Shown: positions 34,933 through 43,042, counted from the first letter of the stretch. The stretch is DNA of 43,374 nt from Vibrio sp. 99-8-1 (GCF_013114595.1 NZ_VTXE01000040.1:1-43374); one strand, 5' to 3'. Notes: generated from the letters alone by a model not told the origin. Program-made: numbers and translations.

Positions 34933-37380
34933 ATGAACAAGATTAGCCGAAGAAGTTTCCTGAAAGGAACCAGTATGGCAGGCGGAGTACTTGCCATCAC
35001 ATCTATTACACCAATGAATGCGCTAGCGGCCAATAAACGTGGCAATGGTATATTAACCGCTGGACGAATGGGACCGATACTGTGTACCACTAAGGATGGC
35101 AAGCTGATATCAACCACAAACGCTTTAGCTCAGACCGTTCCCAATAGCTTACAAACCACCGGACCAGACCAAGTTTATACCAAAGCTCGTATTAAATATC
35201 CCATGGTACGTAAAGGCTTTTTGCAGAGCCCAAGTAAACCTGAAGGCGTTCGTGGTGATGATGAGTTTGTTCGCATTTCATGGGACGAGGCATACAAGCT
35301 GATACATGAACAGCATATGCGGATACGTGAAGAAAACAGTCCTGATTCTGTATTTGCCGGTTCTTATGGTTGGCGATCAAGTGGTGTTCTGCATAAAGCT
35401 CAGACTCTTTTGCAACGCTATATGAGTATGGCCGGCGGCTATTCAGGCCATTTAGGCGATTACTCCACGGGCGCAGCTCAAGTTATTCTTCCTCATGTCA
35501 TGGGATCCATCGAAGTTTATGAACAGCAAACAACCCACCCTGTCGTGCTTGAACACTCAGACGTGGTTGTATTATGGGGTGCGAACCCGCTCAACACATT
35601 AAAAATTGCATGGAGCTCGACCGACTGCAGTGGATTAGAGTTTTTCCATCAGCTTAAAAAGTCAGGTAAAACGGTTATTGCTATTGACCCAATGCGTTCA
35701 GAGACGATTGAGTTTCTTGGTGACTCAGTCGAATGGATTGCACCTCGTCCGCTCACGGATGTCGCAATGATGATGGGCATTGCTCATTCTCTCATTAAAA
35801 AAGGTAAACACGACAAAGCGTTCTTAAATAAATACACCACTGGATACGACAAGTTTGAAGCTTACTTGCTCGGAAAAAGTGATGGTGTTGAAAAAACACC
35901 CGCTTGGGCAGAAGAGATTACTGGCGTTTCTGCTAAACAGATGGAAACGTTGGCAGATATGTTTAGCGCCAATCGCACTATGTTAATGGCTGGCTGGGGT
36001 ATTCAACGTCAGCAATATGGAGAACAGCGTCACTGGATGCTCGCAACATTAGCGGCAATGCTAGGTCAAATAGGGCTTCCCGGCGGTGGCTTTGGTTTCT
36101 CTTACCACTACTCCAATGGCGGCAACCCAACACGCGATGCCGGCGTACTTCCTGCGATTTCTGCGGCCATTGGCGGCGGATCTTCTGCTGGCAATGATTG
36201 GGCGATATCGGGAGCCAAAAATAGTTTCCCTGTTGCACGTATTGTCGAAGCACTAGAAAACCCGGGCAAAAAATACATGCACAATGGCCATGAGCTTACC
36301 TTCCCTGATATTAAAATGATCTGGTGGGCAGGGGGTGGCAACTTTACGCACCACCAAGACACCAACCGTTTGATCAGGGCGTGGCAAAAACCAGAGATGG
36401 TTGTTATTTCAGAAATATACTGGACTGCTGCCGCTAAACATGCCGATATTGTTTTGCCTATCACCACATCATTTGAACGAAATGATATGACCATGACCGG
36501 CGATTACAGTAACCAACACTTAGTACCAATGAAGAAAGTGGTTGAGCCTGAGGGTGAAGCGAGAAACGACTTTGATGTGTTCGCCGATATGGCTGAACTG
36601 ATTAAAGCGGGCGGTCGCGAAGTTTATACCGAAGGTAAAGATGAAATGGCGTGGTTGAAAGGTTTTTATGATGCCGCACAAAAAGCGGGTAAATCCGCAC
36701 GTATTCGTATGCCGAAGTTTGGCAAATTCTGGGACGAAAACCAGTTTATTGAGATGAAATACAATAAGAAAGCCGCGCAATTTGTTCGTCATGGCGATTT
36801 TCGTAAAGACCCTGTTCTAAACCCTCTAGGCACACCTAGCGGAAAAATCGAGATCTTCTCTAAAACTTTAGAGGGGTACGGATTAGAAGATTGCCCTGCC
36901 CACCCTACTTGGTTAGCGCCTACAGAGTTTTATAACAATGCGAATAAAGATGAGCTTCAATTAATGACCGCTCACGCAGCTCATCGCCTACATAGCCAGT
37001 TCAACTATGCAAAACTTCGTGACGACTATGCGATTGCAAACCGTGAACCTATCACCATTAACAGTGAAGATGCTAAGTCTCGGGGAATTAAAACCGGTGA
37101 TCTTGTTCGTGCCTACAATGACAGAGGGCAAGTACTCGTTGGAGCACTGGTCACCGATGGCATTAAAAAAGGCGCGGTCTGTATCCATGAAGGAGGCTGG
37201 CCTGACTTAGATAAGGAAACAGGTTTATGTAAAAATGGAGGGGCAAATGTATTAACCGTAGATATCCCTTCTTCTCGACTGGCAAATGGTTGCGCTGCAA
37301 ACTCTGCACTAGTGAAAATCGAGAAATACACTGGCCCTGCGCTTGAGCTTACTGCATTTACGCCACCTAAGAATGGTTAA
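34933..37380 (+). CDS. torZ: Periplasmic molybdoenzyme TorZ (TMAO/biotin sulfoxide reductase)
   Basis: An 815-aa DMSO-reductase-family protein with a Tat signal (SRRSFLK at 5-11, cleavage after ALA32), SYGWRSSGVLHKAQ (144-157) and GDYSTGAAQVI (175-185), whose S178 is the expected molybdenum ligand. WWAGGGNFTHHQDTNRLI and HADIVLPITTSFERND are nearly identical to E. coli TorZ. No N-terminal Fe-S cysteine cluster is present, as expected for this group. It reduces TMAO, other N-oxides or S-oxides using TorY electrons. ATG 34933 has AAGG eight bases upstream. No TorD-like chaperone or TorSTR regulators are in the window. Confidence 0.95.
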   Translation: MNKISRRSFLKGTSMAGGVLAITSITPMNALAANKRGNGILTAGRMGPILCTTKDGKLISTTNALAQTVPNSLQTTGPDQVYTKARIKYPMVRKGFLQSPSKPEGVRGDDEFVRISWDEAYKLIHEQHMRIREENSPDSVFAGSYGWRSSGVLHKAQTLLQRYMSMAGGYSGHLGDYSTGAAQVILPHVMGSIEVYEQQTTHPVVLEHSDVVVLWGANPLNTLKIAWSSTDCSGLEFFHQLKKSGKTVIAIDPMRSETIEFLGDSVEWIAPRPLTDVAMMMGIAHSLIKKGKHDKAFLNKYTTGYDKFEAYLLGKSDGVEKTPAWAEEITGVSAKQMETLADMFSANRTMLMAGWGIQRQQYGEQRHWMLATLAAMLGQIGLPGGGFGFSYHYSNGGNPTRDAGVLPAISAAIGGGSSAGNDWAISGAKNSFPVARIVEALENPGKKYMHNGHELTFPDIKMIWWAGGGNFTHHQDTNRLIRAWQKPEMVVISEIYWTAAAKHADIVLPITTSFERNDMTMTGDYSNQHLVPMKKVVEPEGEARNDFDVFADMAELIKAGGREVYTEGKDEMAWLKGFYDAAQKAGKSARIRMPKFGKFWDENQFIEMKYNKKAAQFVRHGDFRKDPVLNPLGTPSGKIEIFSKTLEGYGLEDCPAHPTWLAPTEFYNNANKDELQLMTAHAAHRLHSQFNYAKLRDDYAIANREPITINSEDAKSRGIKTGDLVRAYNDRGQVLVGALVTDGIKKGAVCIHEGGWPDLDKETGLCKNGGANVLTVDIPSSRLANGCAANSALVKIEKYTGPALELTAFTPPKNG

Positions 37381-37406
37381 TCCAGAATCAGATTAGCTCG
37401 ACTAAA

Positions 37407-37433
37407 AAACAAGCCAGCAATGCTGGCTTGTTT
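37407..37433 (+). terminator. Terminator of torYZ
   Basis: AAACAAGCCAGC/GCTGGCTTGTTT (12 bp, loop AAT) is followed by ATTT. It starts 27 bases after the torZ stop. Confidence 0.88.
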
Positions 37434-37481
37434 ATTTAAAGTACCTTCCACCTAGTAACAACTAAAACCTATTTATTGCAT

Positions 37482-37583
37482 TTCTGAATTACAAAGTGCC
37501 AGTTGTTTCAAGTCTATTTTCAATAGAACAACTTACCTTCTAATTCGTCTTTGGACAGTTCTGAGTTACGAAATGCCAACTGT
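37482..37583. repeat. Pair of imperfect 25-bp direct repeats
   Basis: The 25-bp stretches at 37482-37506 and 37559-37583 both begin TTCTGA and share TGCCA; 20 of 25 bases match, all five differences are transitions, and their starts are 77 bp apart. They lie in a non-coding gap between torZ and the hydrolase gene. Origin unknown. Confidence 0.55.
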
Positions 37584-37616
37584 GGAGATTTTGGATAAAT
37601 CCGTATTATTTGAACA

Positions 37617-38462
37617 TTAACGCTTAAATATACTCAGGAGCGTACCAACAAATTCTTCTGGATCTTCTAGCATTGGCGTATGCGACACACCTTTTAACTG
37701 AATTAACTGTAATGATTTAAATGCGTTTTCAACACTCTCCCACGCCTCAATCGGAGCAATGCTAAAATCTAGCTCTCCATTCATGACAGTGATATCCAAG
37801 TTAGATGAAAACTGCATAAGTTCGATATCTCTGAATATTTCTCCCCAAAGGGTATCTAATATCGGTGTATTCATTTCAACGTCATCCCACAAAGATAACT
37901 CATCAAATGATGCATCTTTCCATCTCATTGGGCCTAATCTTCGACAGACATGCGCAAACTTACGTTCTGGCTGCTTGGAAATATCATTTTCTAGTCTAGC
38001 CATACCTGTATCTAGCAATTTTTTCCGCTCTTCAGAAGCGTTTTCTGACCAATAAGCAAACTGCTTTTCTTGCATATCTCCTGACAGACTTGGTGCGGCA
38101 CCAACTAAAATCAATTTTTCGATATCTACTTGCGTATTACTCGCAAAGTGCATTGCCATATAAGCATGGCCTGAATGCCCCAATATACTAGTTTTAGTTA
38201 GCTTAATACTGTCGCATATTGCTTGGATATCACAAGTGATAGTATCTAAGCTGACTGAATCAACGGGATTCGAATCATCACATTTGGAGAACCCTCGATG
38301 ATCCACATACACACAAGTAAAGTAATCGTGCAGAGATTTAGGGATTACTTTCTTGTAATAGTTCACACTACCAATAATTAACAAGTGTGGGCCTATACCA
38401 TGCTGCTCAACTTGTAATTGATAGCTGTCACGATGGACAGTTAATCGGTTTTTATCGTTCAT
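37617..38462 (-). CDS. Alpha/beta hydrolase (proline iminopeptidase-like)
   Basis: A 281-aa alpha/beta hydrolase: VYVDHRGFSKCD (51-62), the nucleophile elbow LGHSGHAYM with S97, a probable acid residue in MNGELDFSIAP, and the catalytic His in GVSHTPMLEDPEEF, so the triad is complete. The arrangement recalls prolyl aminopeptidase-like and related small-molecule hydrolases; the substrate is unknown. No signal peptide is seen. It is divergent from a LysR regulator 101 bp away, which probably controls it. Confidence 0.8.
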   Translation of the reverse strand: MNDKNRLTVHRDSYQLQVEQHGIGPHLLIIGSVNYYKKVIPKSLHDYFTCVYVDHRGFSKCDDSNPVDSVSLDTITCDIQAICDSIKLTKTSILGHSGHAYMAMHFASNTQVDIEKLILVGAAPSLSGDMQEKQFAYWSENASEERKKLLDTGMARLENDISKQPERKFAHVCRRLGPMRWKDASFDELSLWDDVEMNTPILDTLWGEIFRDIELMQFSSNLDITVMNGELDFSIAPIEAWESVENAFKSLQLIQLKGVSHTPMLEDPEEFVGTLLSIFKR

Positions 38463-38563
38463 GTATACGCTCTCTATAGTTGCAATGGCACAAGCTTAAG
38501 ACATGGTTTGGAACAAATAAATGAGATAATATTGGATTCTATAACCTAACTATTGGGATAATC

Positions 38564-39466
38564 ATGTTAGATAGAATTGATAACGTTTGGCTACACTCAT
38601 TCTGTGCTGTTTATGAAAAACATAGTTTTGCTAAAGCCTCAGAACACTTAGCAATTCCAAGCTCTAACGTCAGTCGACATATCCAACAACTCGAATCGGT
38701 ATTGGGTGAAAAGCTATTCTATCGAACAACTCGTAAAGTGACCCCAACATTATTAGGTGATCGTCTTTTTCAAGAAATTCGGGAACCATTGTGCAACCTC
38801 AATCTGTCACTGCAACGACTCAGTGAGACACAGACCTCGCTGAAAGGAAGCATCCACCTTAGCTCTCCAGACATACCTATTATTGGGGAAGGTTTAGCCG
38901 ACTTTTCAACCAAGTATACAGACATCACATTGTACTGTGACCATAGTACCTCGATTAAAAATGCTATCTCAAACGACCCCGATATTATTATCAGTTTTGA
39001 GCGAGGAACTCTCGATGATCGGGATTGGGTGTCGAAGCCACTTTGCCAATGGGAGACTACTATCTTGGCTTCTAAGGAGTGTATTAATCGCTATGGCTTA
39101 CCACAAAATCTAACTGAATTGGAGTCAATGCCGTGTATATCAAGCTATAAATCTTTTGGAGGAGAACCTTGGGTTTTCACTATTCCAGAATCAAATGAAT
39201 TTATAACACTATCCCCAAAATCAAGAATTAAAGTAGATGGTGGATTTATAGCAAAAGCTTTTGCCCAACGTGGTCTTGGGTTTGTAGCTCTGCCCACTAG
39301 CTTCTGCTCAGACGAAATAAAACAGGGTGAGTTGCAACAAGTCTCTTTAAATTATGATTTATCGCCACTGACAATATTCATTCATTATCGTGCAATAAAT
39401 TTTCACTCGCACCTATCAAAGTTACTTGTGGACTTTATCACCACTAAAATGTCGTCTAGCTTATAA
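38564..39466 (+). CDS. LysR-family transcriptional regulator
   Basis: A 300-aa LysR protein: N-terminal helix-turn-helix (FCAVYEKHSFAKASEHL, then SSNVSRHIQQLESVLGEKLFYRTTRKVTPT, residues about 12-62) and a C-terminal substrate-binding-like effector domain beginning at about residue 90. It is divergent from the alpha/beta hydrolase, the usual arrangement for LysR control of a neighbour and of itself. The effector is unknown. The Shine-Dalgarno is weak (GGGATAATC before ATG 38564). Confidence 0.88.
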   Translation: MLDRIDNVWLHSFCAVYEKHSFAKASEHLAIPSSNVSRHIQQLESVLGEKLFYRTTRKVTPTLLGDRLFQEIREPLCNLNLSLQRLSETQTSLKGSIHLSSPDIPIIGEGLADFSTKYTDITLYCDHSTSIKNAISNDPDIIISFERGTLDDRDWVSKPLCQWETTILASKECINRYGLPQNLTELESMPCISSYKSFGGEPWVFTIPESNEFITLSPKSRIKVDGGFIAKAFAQRGLGFVALPTSFCSDEIKQGELQQVSLNYDLSPLTIFIHYRAINFHSHLSKLLVDFITTKMSSSL

Positions 39467-39654
39467 AGGGGCAAAAACGAGTCAGCCTTGGCTCCAAGAA
39501 TCCAAGCTGAGCGACAACATGCTAGACATACCATGAATTAGATTCAGTATGACTCAATCCCATATTTAACATTGCAACAGTTACCTTAAATGCTGTGCAG
39601 GCCTTTTTTACTACAAGCGATTTAAAAACAACTTGTACTACGTACATAACAAAT

Positions 39655-39680
39655 CAGCCCGGTTATTATTAACCGGGCTG
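39655..39680. terminator. Intrinsic-type hairpin at the left edge of the accessory segment
   Basis: CAGCCCGGTTA (39655-39665) pairs perfectly with TAACCGGGCTG (39670-39680), loop TTAT, followed by AATTATTTT on the plus side. It may end the LysR transcript and/or that of the 79-aa gene on the minus strand. The rest of 39467-39732 holds no gene that I can see. Confidence 0.7.
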
Positions 39681-39732
39681 AATTATTTTCGATGTAAGAG
39701 CGAAAGATTATCCTTTACCAATTAACCATCGC

Positions 39733-39972
39733 TCAAGCAATTGTGCGGTGACTATACGCTTGCAACAACTTAGGCTGTGACAGCTCAATCTCTTCCAGTG
39801 CATCATCGAGTTTGTCGTTTAGCGAGGAAAGCAGATAGTAGAGCTGATCGCCGGTAAGATTTTCTAAACAGCCTTCGGCTTCGCTAGCCAGTGCTGCGAT
39901 TCCGCCGCACATCTGACGGGCTTCAACAATCAAAGTATAGGGATCTTTTTCTGAATAGATTTGTACGGACAT
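39733..39972 (-). CDS. Small helical protein of unknown function (79 aa), satellite/phage-like context
   Basis: A 79-aa, mostly helical, acidic protein with no signal peptide; a Met-Cys-Gly-Gly stretch is followed by ALASEAEGCLENLTGDQLYYLLSSL. I do not recognise a family with confidence; small proteins of this kind occur in prophage and satellite leaders. ATG 39972 has a very good AAGGAG eight bases upstream; the frame is open to 40011 but without a ribosome site. It is the last gene of the leader transcript that begins near 40229. Confidence 0.65.
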   Translation of the reverse strand: MSVQIYSEKDPYTLIVEARQMCGGIAALASEAEGCLENLTGDQLYYLLSSLNDKLDDALEEIELSQPKLLQAYSHRTIA

Positions 39973-40004
39973 AGTGATGTCTCCTTGGGAAAACAAATTG
40001 ACTG

Positions 40005-40118
40005 CTACCACTCCGAGAATGCTACGCCCATGGTGATAGCCCGAACAGCGTTAGCATTACCAGTCCCAAGTCCTGGTGCGACCGAAATCGCCGCTGTCCG
40101 AGCCACCATAGAATACAT
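40005..40118 (-). CDS. Ash-like mini reading frame in the leader
   Basis: On the minus strand an open frame runs from 40199 to TAG at 40005. The first ATG (40118) gives 37 residues including MVARTAAISVAP and GNANAVRAITMGV. This pattern resembles, from memory, the Ash family annotated in P4-like satellites and prophages. Upstream residues of the frame (RRACVFFVGDVPAHLE) also fit that pattern but pass through the terminator hairpin. No good ribosome site is seen, so it may be a conserved regulatory RNA region rather than a translated gene. It ends 32 bp before the 79-aa gene. Confidence 0.45.
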   Translation of the reverse strand: MYSMVARTAAISVAPGLGTGNANAVRAITMGVAFSEW

Positions 40119-40148
40119 TTTTTCTAGATGTGCAGGAACATCGCCCAC

Positions 40149-40170
40149 AAAAAAGACGCAAGCGCGTCTT
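40149..40170 (-). terminator. Intrinsic terminator inside the leader
   Basis: The stem AAGACGC/GCGTCTT (40153-40159, 40164-40170) has a 4-base loop. The A run 40149-40154 gives U residues on the minus transcript. It lies inside the open Ash-like frame, so termination there would prevent expression of everything downstream. Confidence 0.75.
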
Positions 40171-40229
40171 ATTAGGCTCTCAGGATATTTGACCAGATGC
40201 TAAACCAGATAACAGATTTTGCTGTTATC
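40149..40229 (-). ncRNA. Putative ~80-nt leader RNA, P4 CI-like layout
   Basis: On the minus strand a promoter (40263-40235) is predicted to start RNA near 40229. The RNA begins with the hairpin GATAACAG/CTGTTATC (40229-40222, 40215-40208). After about 37 bases it reaches the intrinsic terminator AAGACGC-GCTT-GCGTCTT plus U run (40170-40149). The result would be a discrete structured RNA of about 80 nt, upstream of the Ash-like frame. This is the layout of phage P4 immunity, where a short RNA is made by premature termination. No expression evidence. Confidence 0.45.
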
Positions 40230-40234
40230 CGTTC

Positions 40235-40263
40235 AAGTTAGCTTTGCCGTTTTAAGGAGTCAA
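40235..40263 (-). promoter_or_regulatory. Putative promoter of the leader RNA
   Basis: On the minus strand TTGACT (40263-40258) and TAACTT (40240-40235) are 17 bp apart, placing the start at about 40228, at the first base of the leader hairpin. Confidence 0.5.
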
Positions 40264-40307
40264 TTAAATGCGAAGATGAAAGTGTTACTGAATTTTAAGG
40301 GAGAATT

Positions 40308-40330
40308 AAAAAATCCCTGACTGACAAGGG
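40308..40330 (-). terminator. Weak terminator after rloB
   Basis: CCCT (40315-40318) pairs with AGGG (40327-40330) and is followed on the minus strand by six U (40313-40308), nine bases beyond the rloB stop. The stem is short, so some read-through into the leader region is possible. Confidence 0.4.
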
Positions 40331-40338
40331 GTTGGAAG

Positions 40339-40986
40339 TTATTTCTTTCCGTTCTCAATAATGGCATCGAAAAGGTTGTAAACATCAGTGTAAGGATTAG
40401 CTTTTGGAGCACCGACTTCTTCGTGCCTTCTGCCGAGCGCTTCTGCTCTGCGTTTCGCCTCGTCATAATTGTTTGGTAAATCAGCCAACTTAACCACTTT
40501 TGCCCCGTCAGCATCATAACAAGGTAACTCAATTGCCAGCGCCCTTTGCAGATCGTGGCGATGTATTTCAGCACCTTGGTTACGAATATGCAGCATAGGC
40601 CAGAGCTCAAAGCATGGGTTTGAATAGGCAATCTTTATACCGTTGGCATAGGCTTTATCAAATGCAGCCGGAATATGCGGGTGCTCATCTCGGTCAAACA
40701 CTGCCCATACTTCAAAATTTCTATCGATAGGATCAGCGCTGCGGCGAGCTACCTTTGCCAGTGCTTTTTTCTCTGCTATCGCTTTATCGACAATGGTTAA
40801 TGGTACGCCGGCTGCTCTAATAGCCCTTACGTCAACCAAGCCATTGCCTTTTGCTAATCTAAAATCATCAATAAAGTCGGGTTCAGTATTCTGGCCTTCA
40901 CAAACCGCAACTAATTTGATTTTAACTTTGTTTTGAACCTTGCCTTTACGTGCTAAGGAAACTCTTTTACCCTTTCTCGGTGGCAT
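40339..40986 (-). CDS. rloB: RloB-like protein (AbiLii-type putative effector)
   Basis: A 215-aa RloB-family protein with a basic N terminus (PPRKGKRVSLARKGK), then VAVCEGQNTEPDF (26-38), VWAVFDRDEH (93-102) and SNPCFELWPMLH (122-133). The conserved acidic Glu and Asp-x-Asp resemble a Toprim-like metal site. RloB is the partner of RloA in loci first noted beside restriction systems, and the pair corresponds to AbiL, an abortive-infection system; effector activity of RloB is inference. ATG 40986 has GGAG six bases upstream and starts 20 bp inside rloA, so translation is coupled. Confidence 0.85.
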   Translation of the reverse strand: MPPRKGKRVSLARKGKVQNKVKIKLVAVCEGQNTEPDFIDDFRLAKGNGLVDVRAIRAAGVPLTIVDKAIAEKKALAKVARRSADPIDRNFEVWAVFDRDEHPHIPAAFDKAYANGIKIAYSNPCFELWPMLHIRNQGAEIHRHDLQRALAIELPCYDADGAKVVKLADLPNNYDEAKRRAEALGRRHEEVGAPKANPYTDVYNLFDAIIENGKK

Positions 40987-42289
40987 TAGCTTCTCCGGAA
41001 AAATTGATTTTGTCCAAATAACCAAGGAATGGAATCGCTCCAAAACGCCCTTCTATATAGCCTTTCTGCCAGTTGGATCGCTTATCGACCGCAAAATCCA
41101 TCAGTGACGTCACTTTGGTACTGCCGTCTTTGGCTTTTTCGGTTAACCAGATACTTTCCCGGCGCACACCCTTATATGTCATCAACTGAGTATCGTGGGT
41201 AGAGAATATCAGCTGAGCACCATTCTGGTTTAACGCAGGCTCCGCAAACAACTCTATAAGTCTTAATGTTAAAACCGTATGCAGGCTGGATTCGATTTCA
41301 TCAACATAAAGCACGCCACCATTTTTTAATACATATAATGCTGGAACAAGAAACGAGATCAATGCTTGCGTACCCTGACTCTCTTCTGAGAATAGGAATT
41401 CTTCTTCGGTACCTTCAATGGTTGTTCTTTGTACTTTAATTTCATAAGAAAAACGGGGAACATCAAGATCATCAGGAAATGGTAACTTCTCGGAAAACAG
41501 TTTTATCATTGATTCATTGAGCATTTTCTTAAGACTTTTATCAATCTCTCTTCTACGCTCATCATGTTCAATTTTCTCTACCTTAATTTCCGTTGCACCA
41601 ATATCGACACGAGAGAGAAAAGCAGAAATAATTTCCTGTAAATTATTTTCTATAATGCTTTCTCCCAATGAGTTTTCTGAACGATCCACATATGAACGAT
41701 AATTGTAGTTCATAACAAAGTAGCGATAAATTTTCGCGAGTAATGGGTGTTTCTTTTGACCACCAACACTCAAAAACAGGTTGTCACCCATTGTAATACC
41801 AGCAACAGTTTTATTTTGCCCTTTCAGATTTTTACTAAAACTATACTCATCGCCGTTCTTACGGTGAAATAAGGTAATTGTCGATTTGCGCTTACCATAT
41901 GTCGTCTGATGCAGCCACTCTTCTACAACTTCTCCGTCTAAAACATCAAAGCCATAGTAATAATGTTTCCCGTTACAAATAAAATCGATATCAAATGTTG
42001 ATATTACACTTTGGTACTTTTGATCTAGTTTGAAAGTCGGTACAGCTATTTTTCCGGATGAAGCACCGAACATAATTTGATGGGTTAAAAACTGTAGCGC
42101 CAACAGCAGATTGGTTTTACCCGATGCATTGGCACCGTAGATTTGAGCAACAGGCAACACTTTTTCCCGTATTACATCGGTAGTGATAAGCCCTTCGCTC
42201 TGTTCTTGCTTATTTTCTGATGCGGTAAATACAAGTTCTTGATACTCACTGATAGAACGGTAGTTTGAACACCCGTAACGTAATAACAT
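40967..42289 (-). CDS. rloA: RloA-like AAA/ABC-type ATPase (AbiLi-type)
   Basis: A 440-aa OLD/SMC-like ATPase: Walker A GANASGKTN (52-60) near the N terminus, signature-like SEESQGTQAL (301-310), Walker B VLYVDEIESSLH (326-337) and switch histidine FSTHD (362-366), with an inserted middle region (about 80-290). No C-terminal Toprim nuclease domain is fused, so nuclease or other effector function probably lies in RloB. Family role: phage sensing or ATP-driven control of the partner. AAGG lies seven bases before ATG 42289. Confidence 0.87.
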   Translation of the reverse strand: MLLRYGCSNYRSISEYQELVFTASENKQEQSEGLITTDVIREKVLPVAQIYGANASGKTNLLLALQFLTHQIMFGASSGKIAVPTFKLDQKYQSVISTFDIDFICNGKHYYYGFDVLDGEVVEEWLHQTTYGKRKSTITLFHRKNGDEYSFSKNLKGQNKTVAGITMGDNLFLSVGGQKKHPLLAKIYRYFVMNYNYRSYVDRSENSLGESIIENNLQEIISAFLSRVDIGATEIKVEKIEHDERRREIDKSLKKMLNESMIKLFSEKLPFPDDLDVPRFSYEIKVQRTTIEGTEEEFLFSEESQGTQALISFLVPALYVLKNGGVLYVDEIESSLHTVLTLRLIELFAEPALNQNGAQLIFSTHDTQLMTYKGVRRESIWLTEKAKDGSTKVTSLMDFAVDKRSNWQKGYIEGRFGAIPFLGYLDKINFSGEANATEKG

Positions 42290-42546
42290 TAATCAGCCTT
42301 CATATAGTCGGAATAGGCCAATTCTAGAGTTTTTTACAAAAAATCGCAATTACAAGAGCACTAAAGCTTAAAAAGTTGGCAGAATTACCCATTTTTTACA
42401 TCTGCAAAATTCTTTTCCTTTGAGTACTCATAGGGAGAGGTAGTGCTTTAGCAGTCACTAAATTACACTCTGGCTCCACAGTATTTAGAGATAACAGAAA
42501 CTCGATAATAGAAAGAGTCTTTTACCTATAGGTTGATGAAAAGCCG
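42290..42546. other. Spacer between rloA and the tRNA-Gly repeat array
   Basis: AT-rich, presumably holding the rloAB promoter. No ORF with a ribosome site, no tRNA part and no strong hairpin is visible until the tRNA-Gly remnant at 42547. Confidence 0.5.
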
Positions 42547-42570
42547 GGCAAGGTTGCGCTCTACCAACTG
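42547..42570 (-). pseudogene. tRNA-Gly remnant (D loop to anticodon)
   Basis: On the minus strand the 24 bases from CAGTTGG to TTGCC match the intact tRNA-Gly at 43271 exactly. Homology stops right after the anticodon GCC, inside the anticodon loop, and unrelated sequence follows. On its other side it joins the same flanking sequence as the two longer pseudogenes. Confidence 0.8.
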
Positions 42571-42741
42571 GATGAGTTCTAGATATGATTCCTACACTTT
42601 CTCAACGAGAGAAATGAAGCTTGATGGAGCAAATGTAAATGGGCAGGACGCCCATTTTTAAGCGAACAGGGATGTCTTGAGCGGTTTGCGTAATCGAGTT
42701 CATTTTTACCGCATCACTCATAATCACCATTTGAAAAAGGT

Positions 42742-42769
42742 AAAAAAGCCCGACCATTTCTGATCGGGC
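42742..42769 (-). terminator. Repeat-borne terminator copy 1
   Basis: GCCCGA (42748-42753) / TCGGGC (42764-42769) with a 10-base loop and an A6 run (42742-42747) that is U on the minus strand. Confidence 0.75.
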
Positions 42770-42795
42770 TTCTTTGCAGTCCCTTCGAAAAGAGC

Positions 42796-42872
42796 GGAGC
42801 GACACACGAGGTTCCCTTCTCTTGAACATAAGGCGTGACCTCAACCTTGGCAAGGTTGCACTCTATCAACTG
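42796..42872 (-). pseudogene. tRNA-Gly pseudogene 1
   Basis: On the minus strand it keeps the D loop, an almost intact anticodon arm with TTGCCAA, and the acceptor 3' strand GTGTCGCTCC. The 5' acceptor strand and half the D arm are missing, and five T-loop bases are replaced by the 19-bp CCTTATGTTCAAGAGAAGG. It has two further D-arm changes and CCG in place of CCA. It cannot fold as a tRNA. Confidence 0.85.
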
Positions 42873-43042
42873 GATGAGTTCTAGATATGATTCCTACACT
42901 TCTTCAACAAGAGAAATGAAGCTTGATGGAGCAAATGTAAATGGGCAGGACGCCCATTTTCAAGCGAACAGGGATGTCTTGAGCGATTTGCGTAATCGAG
43001 TTCATTTCTACCGCATCACTCATAATCACCTTTTTTAAATGC

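Noticed and set aside
39961..40203. 80-aa plus-strand frame opposite the leader (contains ARTALALPVPSPGATE)
   Set aside because: It is antisense to the leader RNA and Ash-like frame; promoter, hairpins and terminator U run all point to the minus strand.
40260..40631. 123-aa minus-strand frame inside rloB
   Set aside because: Out-of-frame shadow of rloB with no ribosome site and no recognisable motif.
40967..42289. RloA as a complete OLD nuclease or PARIS AriA
   Set aside because: No fused Toprim domain, and the partner has RloB rather than DUF4435-like motifs.
42602..42853. 83-aa basic minus-strand frame in the repeat array
   Set aside because: It spans a terminator hairpin and pseudo-tRNA sequence; listed only as a mini-frame finding, not as a gene.
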